Part shown: positions 9,101 to 19,059 of the stretch, in pieces
Numbering within the stretch: the stretch's first letter is position 1
Layout: each line of letters opens with the position of its first letter
Source: Paenibacillus sp. Soil787
GTDB taxonomy: Bacteria; Bacillota; Bacilli; Paenibacillales; NBRC-103111
Assembly (NCBI RefSeq): GCF_001429545.1
Contig: NZ_LMSP01000048.1
Location: 188,731-252,730, forward strand
Direction of reading: 5' to 3'
DNA: 64,000 bases
Translations under genes and position numbers: made by a program
Notes under the pieces: model-generated
Databases searched by the model: none
Told to the model about the DNA's origin: nothing
What the model saw: only the letters and a program-made list of their open reading frames with translations

Positions 9101-10303
9101 TTATTCGTATCTTAGTGATTCAATAGGCTGCATGTTGGCCGCCTTTTTAGCGGGATACCATCCAAAGAACAGACCTACAGCCGTAGAAAATCCAAAAGCG
9201 ATTATGATCGTCCAACCTGATAAAACGAATTGCCACTTGGTGATCAGTGAGAAGGCAAACGAACCTAGTACGCCGATTGAAATGCCAACCACCCCGCCAA
9301 GAAAGCAAAGAATGATTGCCTCCATCATAAACTGCTGTAAGATCAACCCTGGCGTAGCTCCGATTGCTTTGCGAGTACCGATCTCCCTCGTGCGCTCCGT
9401 AACGGACACAAGCATAATATTCATGACGCCGACACCGCCGACTAACAAGGAAATGCCGGCAATGGAACCTATTAGAATCTGCATAACATTAAATACGACA
9501 TCGAGGTTTCGCTGGAAATCCTCTACCTTCTGAACTTCATAATAACTACTCTCAACGTTATGCGCTTTGGCTAAATGGCTTGTTATCGCTTTTCCTGCAT
9601 TATCCTTTTGCATGGAATCCGCGGTGTTTGCAATAACCATCAGTGAATCCAGTTCATTATTCGTACCCTCTTTGAGCAGAGGCAAGGAATCATAAGGCAT
9701 ATAAGCGGAAACATTTTTACCATCCAGCCCGGATAATATCGATTTATCGGACTTGTACACACCAACGATCTCATATTTATTCCCATCCAACGTGATCTTT
9801 CGGTTTACAGCCTGTTCTGCGGAGCCAAACTGTCTGATTGCGTAGTCCGATTCAACGACGATCACCTTTTGACGCGACTTTTGCTCGCTTACGGTAAAGA
9901 ACCGGCCCGCTTCCGTTTTCAAGTTCATAAATTTGACGGTGTCTGCAAACGTGCCTGTCACGTTAAAATTAATCGTAGAGTCCCCTGATTTGGAAGTCAT
10001 GGTCATGCCTAAAGAGCCCGAAGCAGCTTGAATCCCTTCTAGCCTGCTCACTTGTTTTAAATCCGTCATTGTTATTTGGATTTTATCAGCTTTCGTCGCG
10101 CTTGAGGACGGCGTTACGAAGAAAACGCCTGGGGAATATTTAGCGAGCTCGGATAAGACGGAGCCTTTACCAATTTGGCCGATGGATACAACCAAGACAA
10201 CGGAAGCAACACCGACGATAATGCCGATCATCGTAAGCAAAGAACGGAGTTTGTTCACTCGCAAGCTGTCCAAGGAAATCAATAGATTTTTCCATATACT
10301 CAC
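9101..10303 (-). CDS. ABC exporter permease, MacB/FtsX type
   Basis: A 400-residue MacB-family permease. It has one N-terminal transmembrane helix (LLTMIGIIVGVASVVLVVS), a long extracellular MacB_PCD domain (about residues 45-245) and three C-terminal helices of the FtsX fold with the conserved VMNIMLVSVTERTREIGTRK segment. Such permeases work with a separate ATPase and an HlyD-type adaptor to move peptides or other substrates out of the membrane. The start codon overlaps the stop of the ATPase gene, indicating translational coupling. Linkage to a phosphopantetheinyl transferase and a nearby synthetase suggests a peptide substrate. Confidence 0.92.
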   Translation of the reverse strand: MSIWKNLLISLDSLRVNKLRSLLTMIGIIVGVASVVLVVSIGQIGKGSVLSELAKYSPGVFFVTPSSSATKADKIQITMTDLKQVSRLEGIQAASGSLGMTMTSKSGDSTINFNVTGTFADTVKFMNLKTEAGRFFTVSEQKSRQKVIVVESDYAIRQFGSAEQAVNRKITLDGNKYEIVGVYKSDKSILSGLDGKNVSAYMPYDSLPLLKEGTNNELDSLMVIANTADSMQKDNAGKAITSHLAKAHNVESSYYEVQKVEDFQRNLDVVFNVMQILIGSIAGISLLVGGVGVMNIMLVSVTERTREIGTRKAIGATPGLILQQFMMEAIILCFLGGVVGISIGVLGSFAFSLITKWQFVLSGWTIIIAFGFSTAVGLFFGWYPAKKAANMQPIESLRYE

Positions 10304-10989
10304 TATCGCTCACTTTCCTTTCGGCGATCTTCGATGATTTCCCCATCTCCGAAGCGGAGTATGCGTTTGGCATGCTCAGCAATGTCCATTTCATGGGTAA
10401 TGACAATCACCGTAGACCCTTCATCGTTCAGCTGAGTGAATAGCCCCATAATCTCATGAGACGACTTTTGATCCAAGTTTCCAGTCGGCTCATCCGCCAG
10501 CAGTATGGCTGGGTTCATCGTCAATGCTCTCGCTATGGCGACACGCTGCTTTTGCCCGCCGGACAATTCGCTCGGACGGTGATGCACTCGCCCTCCCAAG
10601 CCGACTTTCTCCAGCAAGCCGCTTGCCCGTTCCGTACGAACCGAAGAGGCAACGCCTCCGTACAGCATCGGAAGCTCCACATTGCTTTGAACCGTTTGCC
10701 TGGCGAGCAGGTTGAAATTTTGGAACACGAACCCAATCTTCTTATTGCGAACCTTGGCTAATTCTTTTTCCGTCAACGATTGAACTTCTTGACTATCCAA
10801 TTTATAGGTGCCGCCACTTGGAATATCCAAGCAGCCCAGAATGTTCATTAGCGTCGATTTCCCTGATCCCGAAGGTCCGATAATCGCTACATAATCCCCT
10901 TTCTCGATCGTCAAATACGTCGGTTTAAGGGCTTGAACTTCCAATGCGCCGTTGCGGTAAACTTTATGAATTCCCTCCAATGCGATCAT
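10303..10989 (-). CDS. ABC exporter ATPase, MacB/LolD type
   Basis: A 228-residue ATP-binding subunit with Walker A GPSGSGKST, Q-loop FVFQNFNLL, signature LSGGQKQRVAIARAL, Walker B ILLADEPTGNLD and the switch His in VIVITHEMD. These features and its length match the MacB/LolD branch of exporters. It overlaps the adaptor gene by 4 bp upstream and the permease gene by 1 bp downstream, so the three proteins form a coupled translational unit. Confidence 0.95.
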   Translation of the reverse strand: MIALEGIHKVYRNGALEVQALKPTYLTIEKGDYVAIIGPSGSGKSTLMNILGCLDIPSGGTYKLDSQEVQSLTEKELAKVRNKKIGFVFQNFNLLARQTVQSNVELPMLYGGVASSVRTERASGLLEKVGLGGRVHHRPSELSGGQKQRVAIARALTMNPAILLADEPTGNLDQKSSHEIMGLFTQLNDEGSTVIVITHEMDIAEHAKRILRFGDGEIIEDRRKESER

Positions 10990-12101
10990 TTTATGACCAC
11001 CTGTATGCCTTCCTTCACGTCAGCGGAGGGTCCTTCAATAAACTGGTCACCTGGTTGCAGTCCTTCGAGTACTTCGATAAATTCGTCGTTTTCCTCCCCA
11101 AGCTTAACGTTGGTTCGAACGGCTTTATTATCAACAACCTTAAATACGTATGATTGCTTACCGTCCCGCTTTACAGCACTAAGAGGTACGATATGGTGCG
11201 CAGCGTTCTCTATAGTTAATTGAACGGTCGCTTTATAACCGGGACGAAGCTCAACATTCGGCTGTTCGAGATCGACCTTGAACTCAACGACTGACTCCTT
11301 GGCATCCAGTTCGGAGGTGACAGCAACCGGCGATATATACGAAATGCTTCCTGCATAGGTATTCGTGAATGCGTCGCCCGATACCTTAACCTTCATCCCT
11401 ACTTTAGCTAGGTTGGCATCGTTTTCCGCCAAGTTCGCTTTGATCTGTAATTGAGACACGTTTGTAATCATAAATGATGATGTGCCAAGTGTGATCTCTT
11501 GTCCCTCTTTGACGGAAATCCCAGTCACAATACCATCGATATCAGCAAATAATTGATTTTTTTCAAGCTTTTTCTGGATGTCATCGATGTTGGACTCTGC
11601 GTCTTGAATTTTTAGATCGTACAATTTCTCATCAACAGCACTATTTTCGTCAAAGGATTCCAAACTCACAGCTGAACCCGTTTCGCTCATTTCTTTTTTC
11701 ACCGTTTCAAACGTTTGCTTTCTCACTTTTTCCTGATCTTTCAGAAACTTCTCCTTCTCAGCGAGATTCACTTGAAGTTGATGCTTCTCTTGCTTCAACT
11801 TCGCATTCAAATCCGTCGTGGACAAGGTAAGCAGCTCCTGACCTTTTTTGACAGGATCGCCTTTTTTGACGTGAATCTTCTCAATGACACCGCCTGATGT
11901 TACAAATTGTTCCTTGATAACTTTAGACTCGATCTTTCCGTTCGCGAATACGTCTTTCGTTATGTTCCCTTCTTTCGTTGTGGAGACTTTCACGACAACC
12001 GCCGCACTTCCTTTTGAGGTAAATACACCAGTAACTAGTACGGCAACAACCAAAAGGATGACAACCAATACTCCCCAAAGCGCTTTTCTCAGCACGATCA
12101 T
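10986..12101 (-). CDS. HlyD/MacA-type adaptor of the ABC exporter
   Basis: A 371-residue membrane fusion protein. ATG at 12101 directly follows GGGGAGAGA and gives one N-terminal anchor helix (ALWGVLVVILLVVAVLVTG); an upstream in-frame ATG has no such site. The periplasmic-adaptor plan is clear: a split biotinyl-lipoyl domain (IEKIHVKKGDPVKKGQELL and DGIVTGISVKEGQEI), a coiled coil of about 90 residues between the halves, and C-terminal beta-barrel and membrane-proximal domains. In Gram-positive bacteria such adaptors work in exporters of the YknXYZ type. It overlaps the ATPase gene by 4 bp. Confidence 0.93.
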   Translation of the reverse strand: MIVLRKALWGVLVVILLVVAVLVTGVFTSKGSAAVVVKVSTTKEGNITKDVFANGKIESKVIKEQFVTSGGVIEKIHVKKGDPVKKGQELLTLSTTDLNAKLKQEKHQLQVNLAEKEKFLKDQEKVRKQTFETVKKEMSETGSAVSLESFDENSAVDEKLYDLKIQDAESNIDDIQKKLEKNQLFADIDGIVTGISVKEGQEITLGTSSFMITNVSQLQIKANLAENDANLAKVGMKVKVSGDAFTNTYAGSISYISPVAVTSELDAKESVVEFKVDLEQPNVELRPGYKATVQLTIENAAHHIVPLSAVKRDGKQSYVFKVVDNKAVRTNVKLGEENDEFIEVLEGLQPGDQFIEGPSADVKEGIQVVIK

Positions 12102-12197
12102 TCTCTCCCCATTCTCTAGGTATTTACATGTATGCTTTTGTGCCAAAAAGCACTAAAGCTTCTTGGCAATTAAGCATGAGATGGATAGTTGAAACCC

Positions 12198-14300
12198 TTA
12201 GTCCGTTGTAATGAACCAGTCCGCCTTTTGAGTCGCCAATAGCTTCCTTTGCCCTTGAAATTCTTCATATAAACTAAGCTTATACTGCTTCAAGAAAGAG
12301 GATTTGAATATCAAATCGGCATCTGTTACTTGTATTTTGAAGTTCTCATGTTTGCCAATTTTCAGCTTCGTCCCCACGGTTTCGGGCGTTTCACCTTCGA
12401 CCGGGTCAAAATCTTTCATCTCGAACGATTTCTCAAACGACTTTTGACCGCTTCCGTCTTCAAAAACAAGCACGAGCTTATGTCCGTCTACATTCGTTTC
12501 CAGATAGCCCTCGCGACTGATTTCATAATTGAATTTAAGAGTAAACGTACTGTTTTCGACCATCGTTCCAAAATGATTCATAGAAATCTGATACGGGTAT
12601 ACGATAACGTCCTTCAGTGAGTCCTTCACATCTGCCTTCACTTCAGGAAGCATGAACGCCACGGGTTTCACGTAAGAATCGGGTTTGCCGCCGCTCTCCG
12701 TCAGCTTGCCTTCTGTTACGGACTCACCGATAATCAGGTGCATGTTTTCCGTCGAAAACCCTTTCGGAAGCGAAGCCGATACGTTCAGCAGTGCAGTGCC
12801 ATTCGGACTTATTTTATTGTTGACTTCGGCTACCGAAGCTGGAAGCACCGTTCCGTCAGCTGCTCTGAATTGAGCGACTAGCTTAGTGGGTGCGGTATAT
12901 CTTTTCTCCAAATTCGTCGCTTCTACTTGAGCGATAACCAATGAACTTGTATTGCTTGTATAACGATTAAGGCCGCGGATCTTAAAGCCGGTTTTTCTAC
13001 CCGCATCGTCAAGAATGTACGGCTGATCCAAGCGATGAAAGGGAATCGCCTGCAGCTCGGATTGACTGGTAAACTCAACCACATCCGTTGTGACCGTGTC
13101 GCTTTCTTTCTCCTGCAGTACCAACTTCATTCGCGAATACTTCGATGTATAAGGAATTTTACCTACCATTTGTAAATTCAAGGACGAATCGGAAGCTATA
13201 CCGACTACATTCGCCGTTTGCACGATATTGGCTTCGATTTTAACCGCATCGTCTAGAAGAAAGTATCCGGTCAAGTTCGGTATGGACAGCGAATCCGGAC
13301 CTTTATTGCTTAAGGTAATATCTGCGCTCACTAGATCCTGATCTTCCCATGGGAGACGGTATAAAGCATTCAATTCAGTGGTATAAACACCAGATTTACT
13401 TGTAAAAGAGTAGGCTTTGCCGATGGAACCGCCTTGACTCAAGGTTGCGGCTGGAAGCTGAAATACGGCCACAGGCAGGTTGATTTTCAAATCGGTCGCG
13501 GTCTCCGTTATGACAAGCTCCCAATGATCGGAAGAAACGGCAGCCGGAATCGTTCCGGATAACTGAATTTCTTTGCTTTCTTTCGGTTTGACGGCTAGAT
13601 CTTTGAGTCCTTTCGCTTCCAAAGGATACAGAAGTCCTTCCGGTGTGCGAATCGAAAAAAGGTAGGACGGAATTGTAATCGCGTTTGAACCGACATTCTC
13701 TAGAGTTAAATAAACGGTAGGCACATGATATTTTTCGTTTTTGTTGCTAACGAGCTTCTTTATCGAAGCCTTTACTTCCGTTTCACCGACTTGGAGGATT
13801 GAACCTTCTTGGGATGGGGTCACATCCGTGTAAGTATCAGGTACAGAGATTTCACCGAGCACTCTTTCGAATTTTGTCCGGTTCAAATCCCAATTCATAA
13901 ACTCTACTACCAAATCTTGAAGCTGCGTGTTTTCATTCACGTTCGCATAATAAGTCATATCCACATTTGAGCCTGGAGCAACGGAAGTCTTGTCTTTATC
14001 AGAAGGAAGTGAACGAGCGGAGAATTGGCTGCCTGATTTATTTTTTAAGCGGATCCAATAATCGATCACTTTTAATGCGCTGCTGCCTCCATTATGAATC
14101 GATATGTTGATTACAGCCAGCTTACTGTTCTGAGATGTCGTCAAATGAATTTGCTTTAATTCAAAGTAACTTTGCTCCGAAATGGAGACCTTGCCAATGA
14201 TCGCGGATCCCTCCCCATCGGCAAATGCGGGTGTTACAGCGCTTAGGGAGAGCGAAATGGAAATAGCCAATGCTGCCAGTTTCAAGATAGGCGACTTCAT
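12198..14300 (-). CDS. Large secreted protein of the exporter operon, function unknown
   Basis: A 700-residue exported protein. ATG at 14300 gives a textbook signal peptide (MKSPILKLAALAISISLSLS...AFADG). An ATG 51 bp upstream lacks a ribosome site. The mature part appears to be a string of beta-sandwich units: the pattern of a Gly/Ser-rich turn, NVGSNAITIPSYLFSI-like strands and LP-rich strands recurs about every 120-150 residues. No catalytic motif was recognised. It lies 96 bp upstream of the adaptor gene on the same strand, with no terminator between. It may be an extracellular partner of the exporter, such as a wall-spanning or substrate-handling component; that is inference from position only. 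Confidence 0.8.
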   Translation of the reverse strand: MKSPILKLAALAISISLSLSAVTPAFADGEGSAIIGKVSISEQSYFELKQIHLTTSQNSKLAVINISIHNGGSSALKVIDYWIRLKNKSGSQFSARSLPSDKDKTSVAPGSNVDMTYYANVNENTQLQDLVVEFMNWDLNRTKFERVLGEISVPDTYTDVTPSQEGSILQVGETEVKASIKKLVSNKNEKYHVPTVYLTLENVGSNAITIPSYLFSIRTPEGLLYPLEAKGLKDLAVKPKESKEIQLSGTIPAAVSSDHWELVITETATDLKINLPVAVFQLPAATLSQGGSIGKAYSFTSKSGVYTTELNALYRLPWEDQDLVSADITLSNKGPDSLSIPNLTGYFLLDDAVKIEANIVQTANVVGIASDSSLNLQMVGKIPYTSKYSRMKLVLQEKESDTVTTDVVEFTSQSELQAIPFHRLDQPYILDDAGRKTGFKIRGLNRYTSNTSSLVIAQVEATNLEKRYTAPTKLVAQFRAADGTVLPASVAEVNNKISPNGTALLNVSASLPKGFSTENMHLIIGESVTEGKLTESGGKPDSYVKPVAFMLPEVKADVKDSLKDVIVYPYQISMNHFGTMVENSTFTLKFNYEISREGYLETNVDGHKLVLVFEDGSGQKSFEKSFEMKDFDPVEGETPETVGTKLKIGKHENFKIQVTDADLIFKSSFLKQYKLSLYEEFQGQRKLLATQKADWFITTD

Positions 14301-14417
14301 AGTTATAATTTCATCCTTTCTCCACTTTAGGGATTTTTTTGGAATATTCATTGCAAGCAGCGATTCATAATTAAAAGGAGCAACTGCAAAAGCATGCCCC
14401 TTGGCAAATCTTGGAGG

Positions 14418-14579
14418 TTACCGAACTAAGCCTACTCTATTGATAAAAGGGGGCTGCAATTTCACCAACCAATTTGTTTCGTTTTCTTTTTTTACTTTCC
14501 ATTCCATCAGCACGGATTGTTCTATTTCCGTCTTTCTTTGAGCCATCATTTTTTCCAAAGCATACGTGTTGATATCCAT
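14418..14579 (-). CDS. Small 53-residue protein at the head of the exporter operon
   Basis: A short gene that begins MDINTYALEKMMAQRKTEIE and ends RVGLVR. ATG at 14579 follows AAGGGAGAG at 5 nt, a strong ribosome site. The first 30 residues read as an amphipathic, highly charged helix (KMMAQRKTEIEQSVLMEWKVKKENE); the tail carries a PPF segment. There is no signal peptide, and cysteines, typical of lantibiotics, are absent. It sits 117 bp upstream of the secreted-protein gene in the same orientation, so it may be co-transcribed. I do not recognise the family. It could be a cytosolic accessory protein, a leader, or the exported substrate itself. Confidence 0.6.
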   Translation of the reverse strand: MDINTYALEKMMAQRKTEIEQSVLMEWKVKKENETNWLVKLQPPFINRVGLVR

Positions 14580-14818
14580 GAGTTCTCTCCCTTCGCGACT
14601 TATTGATAGGATTAGTTTAAATTTATTTTATTTACACGGTATTAAATAGACATAGATTAATTGTAAATTCCATTTTCATCATTCCTTGTAAATTGCTGGT
14701 TTTGATACCCCATAAAAATAATTTTAAAATCGCTGAAACAAATCAGAAAGCTCATCCGTTAAGAGGATATAGTTGAAAATAATGGAAACCCTCAAAACTA
14801 TTGAAAAGGATGAAGAAG

Positions 14819-17242
14819 ATGAAGAAAAAAGGTTTGGTCGTCGGCCTCCTGCTATCCGCTACGATCTTAACGTCCGCATTTGCTCCCGTTGCCACTAACG
14901 CCGATCAGGAACCAGTGGTCCGGCTTGAGGGCCAACCGATCACATTCTCGCTCCAGCCTAAATTCATAGACGGTATTCTTATGGCGTCTGTTCGGGATCT
15001 TGCAAAGGCTTTAAGCATGGAAGTGACATGGCATGCAGCCGAACGGCTTGCGGTAGTTACTGGTAACGAGTATGAATTGAAGCTGCCAATGAATTCAGAC
15101 TTTGCTTACGTGAACGGTAAAGCAAGCACCATTTACGGGACTACGCAAATTTTTGATGGCTCTATGTACGTTCCACTGCGTTTCTTTATGGAAAGCGCAA
15201 ATCTCGTTGTTCGCTGGGATTCGGCTACCAGCTCAGTGAACGTCACGAAGCAGACCGACAGCTTGCCGGTAGTCGGTACCTATGACCACTTGATCACACT
15301 ATTGACGCAGAATGAAAGCAATGGATACGCCAGAATTAGTTTAACAACGAAACAAGCTAAAGCTGAAACCACCTCCGATAACGCTTCGGTTCCAGCTAGT
15401 GCCGATGCTGCTGCTCCAGTCCAAGATTCGGCCAAGGCAGTGGCACCCGGTTACTCCGGCACGAATGTACAAGTGCAAGGCGTGGATGAATCCGATGTCA
15501 TCAAGACAGATGGAACTTACATCTATACGGTAAACAAACAACGAATCGTAGTCACTCAGGCTTATCCCGCCGACCAGATGAAAGTAATGAGCATTCTTGA
15601 TTTCCCGGGAAATCAAGACACTCAGTTCCAGCCAAGTGAAATCTATGTGGACGACAAGCATCTGATCGTGCTTGGTAATTCTTATCAGAACTATAAAACC
15701 ATCCCATATAATGGGTCAGGTAGCGTCACAGAGAAGAAAATGATCCCCCTTATGCCTATGAGATCCCAGAGTAACGCAAAGGTCATGGTTTACGACCTCA
15801 CTGACCGGACCAGCCTGAAGCTTGTAAAGGAAGCTGAGCTTGAAGGAAACTACGTTTCTTCCCGCAAAATCGGATCAATGCTCTATTTTATCTCCAATAA
15901 GTACGTGAATTTCTACCAATACCGAGAAATGGCGGATAAAGAAAAAGCGAAGATTGCGCTAATACCTTCTTATCGGGATTCAGCGGCGGGTGATTCCTAT
16001 ACCTCTATTCCGCTCAATCAGGTCTATTACTTGCCGAAAGCTGTGGATCCTAACTATGTGCTCATCGGTGGTATCAGCCTGAATGAATTGAATCAGACGA
16101 TGAATGTCACTTCTTACCTCGGTTCAGGGCAGAACGTGTACGCGTCCGAAGAGAACTTATATGTGGCCGTAACGAATTATGAACAGCTGCGAATCCAGCC
16201 TATGAAGATGCCTGCTGGTGATCCTGCGCAAGCCATTCGAATCGGTGAGCCGAACGGAACTATCCAGCCTTTTGAACTTCCTAAGCAGGAAACGATCATT
16301 TATCAATTTGGCCTGAACGAAGGTAAAGCAGCATACAAACATACAGGCAAGGTGCCCGGGCGCTTACTCAATCAATTTTCCATGGATGAGCATAACGGCT
16401 ACTTCAGGCTCGCTACAACAACAGGCGAAGTGGGACGGACAGATGAGGGGACTTCGAAGAATTATGTTTTCATACTTGACGGGAACCTGAACGAGAAAGG
16501 CAAGATCGAAAACATCGCTCCAGGAGAGCGGATTTACTCCACCCGCTTCATAGGCGATCGGGCTTACATGGTTACTTTTAAAAACACCGATCCGCTATTC
16601 GTCATGGATTTAAAGGATCCAGCTGCACCGAAATTGTTAGGTGCTTTGAAGATTCCTGGCTACAGCGATTATCTGCATCCTTATGATGAAAACCACATTA
16701 TTGGCTTCGGAAAAGATACGATCGAGGTTAATAACAAAATTTCGAATGGGCCGCAGTCCATTGCCTATTACCAAGGCATGAAAGTGGCTCTGTTCGATGT
16801 TACCGATGTGAATAATCCGAAGGAGAAATTTAAGGAGCTGATCGGGGACCGCGGCACGGATTCCGAGCTGCTGCACAATCACCGTGCATTGCTCTTTAAC
16901 AAGGAAAAAAATCTGCTTTCCTTCCCTGTTAACGTAATGAAAATCGACCCGAATCAGACGTCAAACAATCCGAAGATGTCTGCTAGCGCATACGGCAATT
17001 TTGCTTTCCAAGGCGCTTACGTCTACAACCTCGATTTGGAAAAAGGCTTCCAGTTCCGTGGCGGCATTACCCATCTTACTCAGGAAGATCTGCAAAAAGC
17101 CGGGCAATATGTTCAAGTCGGCGACAAGCAGGTACAACGTGTTCTATATATTGGCGATACGCTTTACACCGTTTCGAACGGATTAATTAAAGCGAATGAC
17201 CTCAATACGCTGCAGGAAAAGAGCTTGGTGGTAATTCCGTAG
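14819..17242 (+). CDS. Secreted beta-propeller protein with copper-amine-oxidase N-like domain
   Basis: An 807-residue exported protein. ATG at 14819, 9 nt after AAAAGG, gives the signal peptide MKKKGLVVGLLLSATILTS; the TTG at 14801 is a less likely start. Residues about 30-145 form a copper amine oxidase N-terminal-like domain (VPLRFFMESANLVVRWD), common in Paenibacillus surface proteins and probably a wall or stalk module. Residues about 205-800 match the secreted Beta_propel family, signalled by VQGVDESDVIKTDGTYIYTV and repeated blade strands. The function is unknown, though surface adhesion or protein binding is likely. A strong hairpin follows the stop. Confidence 0.88.
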   Translation: MKKKGLVVGLLLSATILTSAFAPVATNADQEPVVRLEGQPITFSLQPKFIDGILMASVRDLAKALSMEVTWHAAERLAVVTGNEYELKLPMNSDFAYVNGKASTIYGTTQIFDGSMYVPLRFFMESANLVVRWDSATSSVNVTKQTDSLPVVGTYDHLITLLTQNESNGYARISLTTKQAKAETTSDNASVPASADAAAPVQDSAKAVAPGYSGTNVQVQGVDESDVIKTDGTYIYTVNKQRIVVTQAYPADQMKVMSILDFPGNQDTQFQPSEIYVDDKHLIVLGNSYQNYKTIPYNGSGSVTEKKMIPLMPMRSQSNAKVMVYDLTDRTSLKLVKEAELEGNYVSSRKIGSMLYFISNKYVNFYQYREMADKEKAKIALIPSYRDSAAGDSYTSIPLNQVYYLPKAVDPNYVLIGGISLNELNQTMNVTSYLGSGQNVYASEENLYVAVTNYEQLRIQPMKMPAGDPAQAIRIGEPNGTIQPFELPKQETIIYQFGLNEGKAAYKHTGKVPGRLLNQFSMDEHNGYFRLATTTGEVGRTDEGTSKNYVFILDGNLNEKGKIENIAPGERIYSTRFIGDRAYMVTFKNTDPLFVMDLKDPAAPKLLGALKIPGYSDYLHPYDENHIIGFGKDTIEVNNKISNGPQSIAYYQGMKVALFDVTDVNNPKEKFKELIGDRGTDSELLHNHRALLFNKEKNLLSFPVNVMKIDPNQTSNNPKMSASAYGNFAFQGAYVYNLDLEKGFQFRGGITHLTQEDLQKAGQYVQVGDKQVQRVLYIGDTLYTVSNGLIKANDLNTLQEKSLVVIP

Positions 17243-17260
17243 CCCTTTTCTTGACGATTA

Positions 17261-17290
17261 AAGCCCCGGTTCCTTCAAGGATCGGGGCTT
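17261..17290. terminator. Bidirectional terminator between propeller and MFS genes
   Basis: AAGCCCCG pairs with CGGGGCTT across a 14-nt loop and lies between two converging stops. The U-tract on either side is weak. Confidence 0.75.
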
Positions 17291-17305
17291 GTTCGCTCTC
17301 TAGAT

Positions 17306-18541
17306 TCATTTATTTCCAGCTACGGTGTCGCTAGTAATCGGTTGCCGGACGTCCATTGATTTTCGTTTGGCCATGAACAACGTCAAGATCCCGCTCGATA
17401 ATGTAATAATGGCAAGCGTCAGCAAAAATGTGGAGATCCCGAACCAATCGAGACAAGCTCCGGTCGCAAGAAGCGAAATCTGGAACATCATGCGGTCAAG
17501 CATTCCTCGAAACGAGAAAAAGCGGCCTTGCACTTCTTTCGGCACTTTGATTTGGAAAAGTGTAGATACCATCGGAAAGAAAAAAGCGACGGCGCAACCG
17601 AACATAACGTAAGAGCCGAGAACCGCATAACTGCTCTCGCTGAAGGACATTCCTGCAAAAGAAAGCGCAAATAATAACATGAACAGCGTCGAGCTGGTCA
17701 CTAGATTTCGCATACCGATCACACGCTTTGCGAATAGGCCTGCAATCAAAATGCTAGTACCTTCTAATGAATATATCCAACCCATCAATTCCGGTTTGTG
17801 CTGGATTTGACTAAACTTCAGTACAAGCAAATTAAAACCGCCAAGAAACAAAGTAATAACCCCGCTATTGATAAGTCCGATGAAGATAGAAGGTTCTGCC
17901 CGAATGAGTGGAAACAACTCCGTAAAGCGTATTTTCTCCTGCTTTTTTGCAGCCACGGTGGAATCCGTAGCACTGGGAATCCTCAACTGTGTAATGAGCA
18001 TCACGAGGATGACGTAAAAAACAAGCGACAGCGCGTAGACCATGTACAAATTCATCATAGATACCAGTATACCTGCTGCTGCAGTGCCGCCTATTCTCGC
18101 TATAGTCATCACGTTAAAGTTGATGCTGTTCGCTTTAAGCAGCTCAGAGGCCGGGACGACGGAAGGCAGTGCTGCTTGTACGGTTGGCATATAAACAGTA
18201 GCCGCTACTTGCATGATGACGACGGACAACAGCATGATGGCGACAGATTGGTACTGTATCGCCGCAAACATGACAATCGGAGCCAGACAGCGGACAATCC
18301 CTGATATAAGCAAGATTTTTTTCTTATCATAGCGGTCTGCCCACACCCCGGCTTGCGGCGATATGAGTACCCCGAGAAATAAACCGCACATTAGAATCAA
18401 GCTCTTGCCCAAATCAGACGGAACGTGGCTTTGCATAAATTGCAAATTGGCTATAACGCTTGTCCAAATACCTGCGCCTTGAATGGCTTCTCCTATCATC
18501 ATGAAAACAAATGTCCGATTCCGAAGTAACGAATGATTCAT
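17306..18541 (-). CDS. MFS transporter, drug-efflux-like
   Basis: A 411-residue major facilitator protein with about 12 hydrophobic segments. The loop motif GVWADRYDKKKIL lies between helices 2 and 3, and the start MNHSLLRNRTFVFMMIGEAIQG is typical of the MFS_3/enterobactin-exporter-like group found in Firmicutes. A probable role is efflux of a small molecule; the substrate is unknown. It is leftward, convergent with the propeller gene, and monocistronic as far as can be seen. Confidence 0.9.
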   Translation of the reverse strand: MNHSLLRNRTFVFMMIGEAIQGAGIWTSVIANLQFMQSHVPSDLGKSLILMCGLFLGVLISPQAGVWADRYDKKKILLISGIVRCLAPIVMFAAIQYQSVAIMLLSVVIMQVAATVYMPTVQAALPSVVPASELLKANSINFNVMTIARIGGTAAAGILVSMMNLYMVYALSLVFYVILVMLITQLRIPSATDSTVAAKKQEKIRFTELFPLIRAEPSIFIGLINSGVITLFLGGFNLLVLKFSQIQHKPELMGWIYSLEGTSILIAGLFAKRVIGMRNLVTSSTLFMLLFALSFAGMSFSESSYAVLGSYVMFGCAVAFFFPMVSTLFQIKVPKEVQGRFFSFRGMLDRMMFQISLLATGACLDWFGISTFLLTLAIITLSSGILTLFMAKRKSMDVRQPITSDTVAGNK

Positions 18542-19059
18542 ACCTAATCTCCAATCTATATGCGATGCTCAGAATCTCCCAATTATAGCACATATGTTCG
18601 TTCATCGTCTATTAGAAAACGAGACCTAAGTGGATCTCTACCACATACGGAAATGCGATGGAACACCAGATAATACGCTTGAATCCTCTCTTGCAGGGTT
18701 CCGTAATTGAAGTCCCACCATGCCTTGAAGTTACACCCCGGTCAGGAGTTGGAGAAACTGGACACCGTGCCTGCTGGCTTTCAAGGATCAACCGGTTTCG
18801 TTTAATTTGGACATTAAATCCGAAGAGGTTGTTGCTCCACTGCTAGATCTGCTCGCCAAGCTTGCACCTTTAACATAAGCTAGTCCCCTCGTTATCAACA
18901 GTATATTTGATGTTACTATGGTTTTATAATATAGATCATTTAACAATCTGGATGAACTGGAACAACTAAAAAAAATAATAAACCGGAACCCCTTATTTAC
19001 CAGAGAGTCCCAGTCTTATAAATCACCAATTAAGTTTCTCTATATAATCACTTGTTTGC

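Noticed and set aside
9072..9533. A 153-codon plus-strand frame opposite the exporter permease
   Set aside because: It is antisense to conserved FtsX-type coding sequence and looks like a shadow (Thr/Pro-rich, no start signal).
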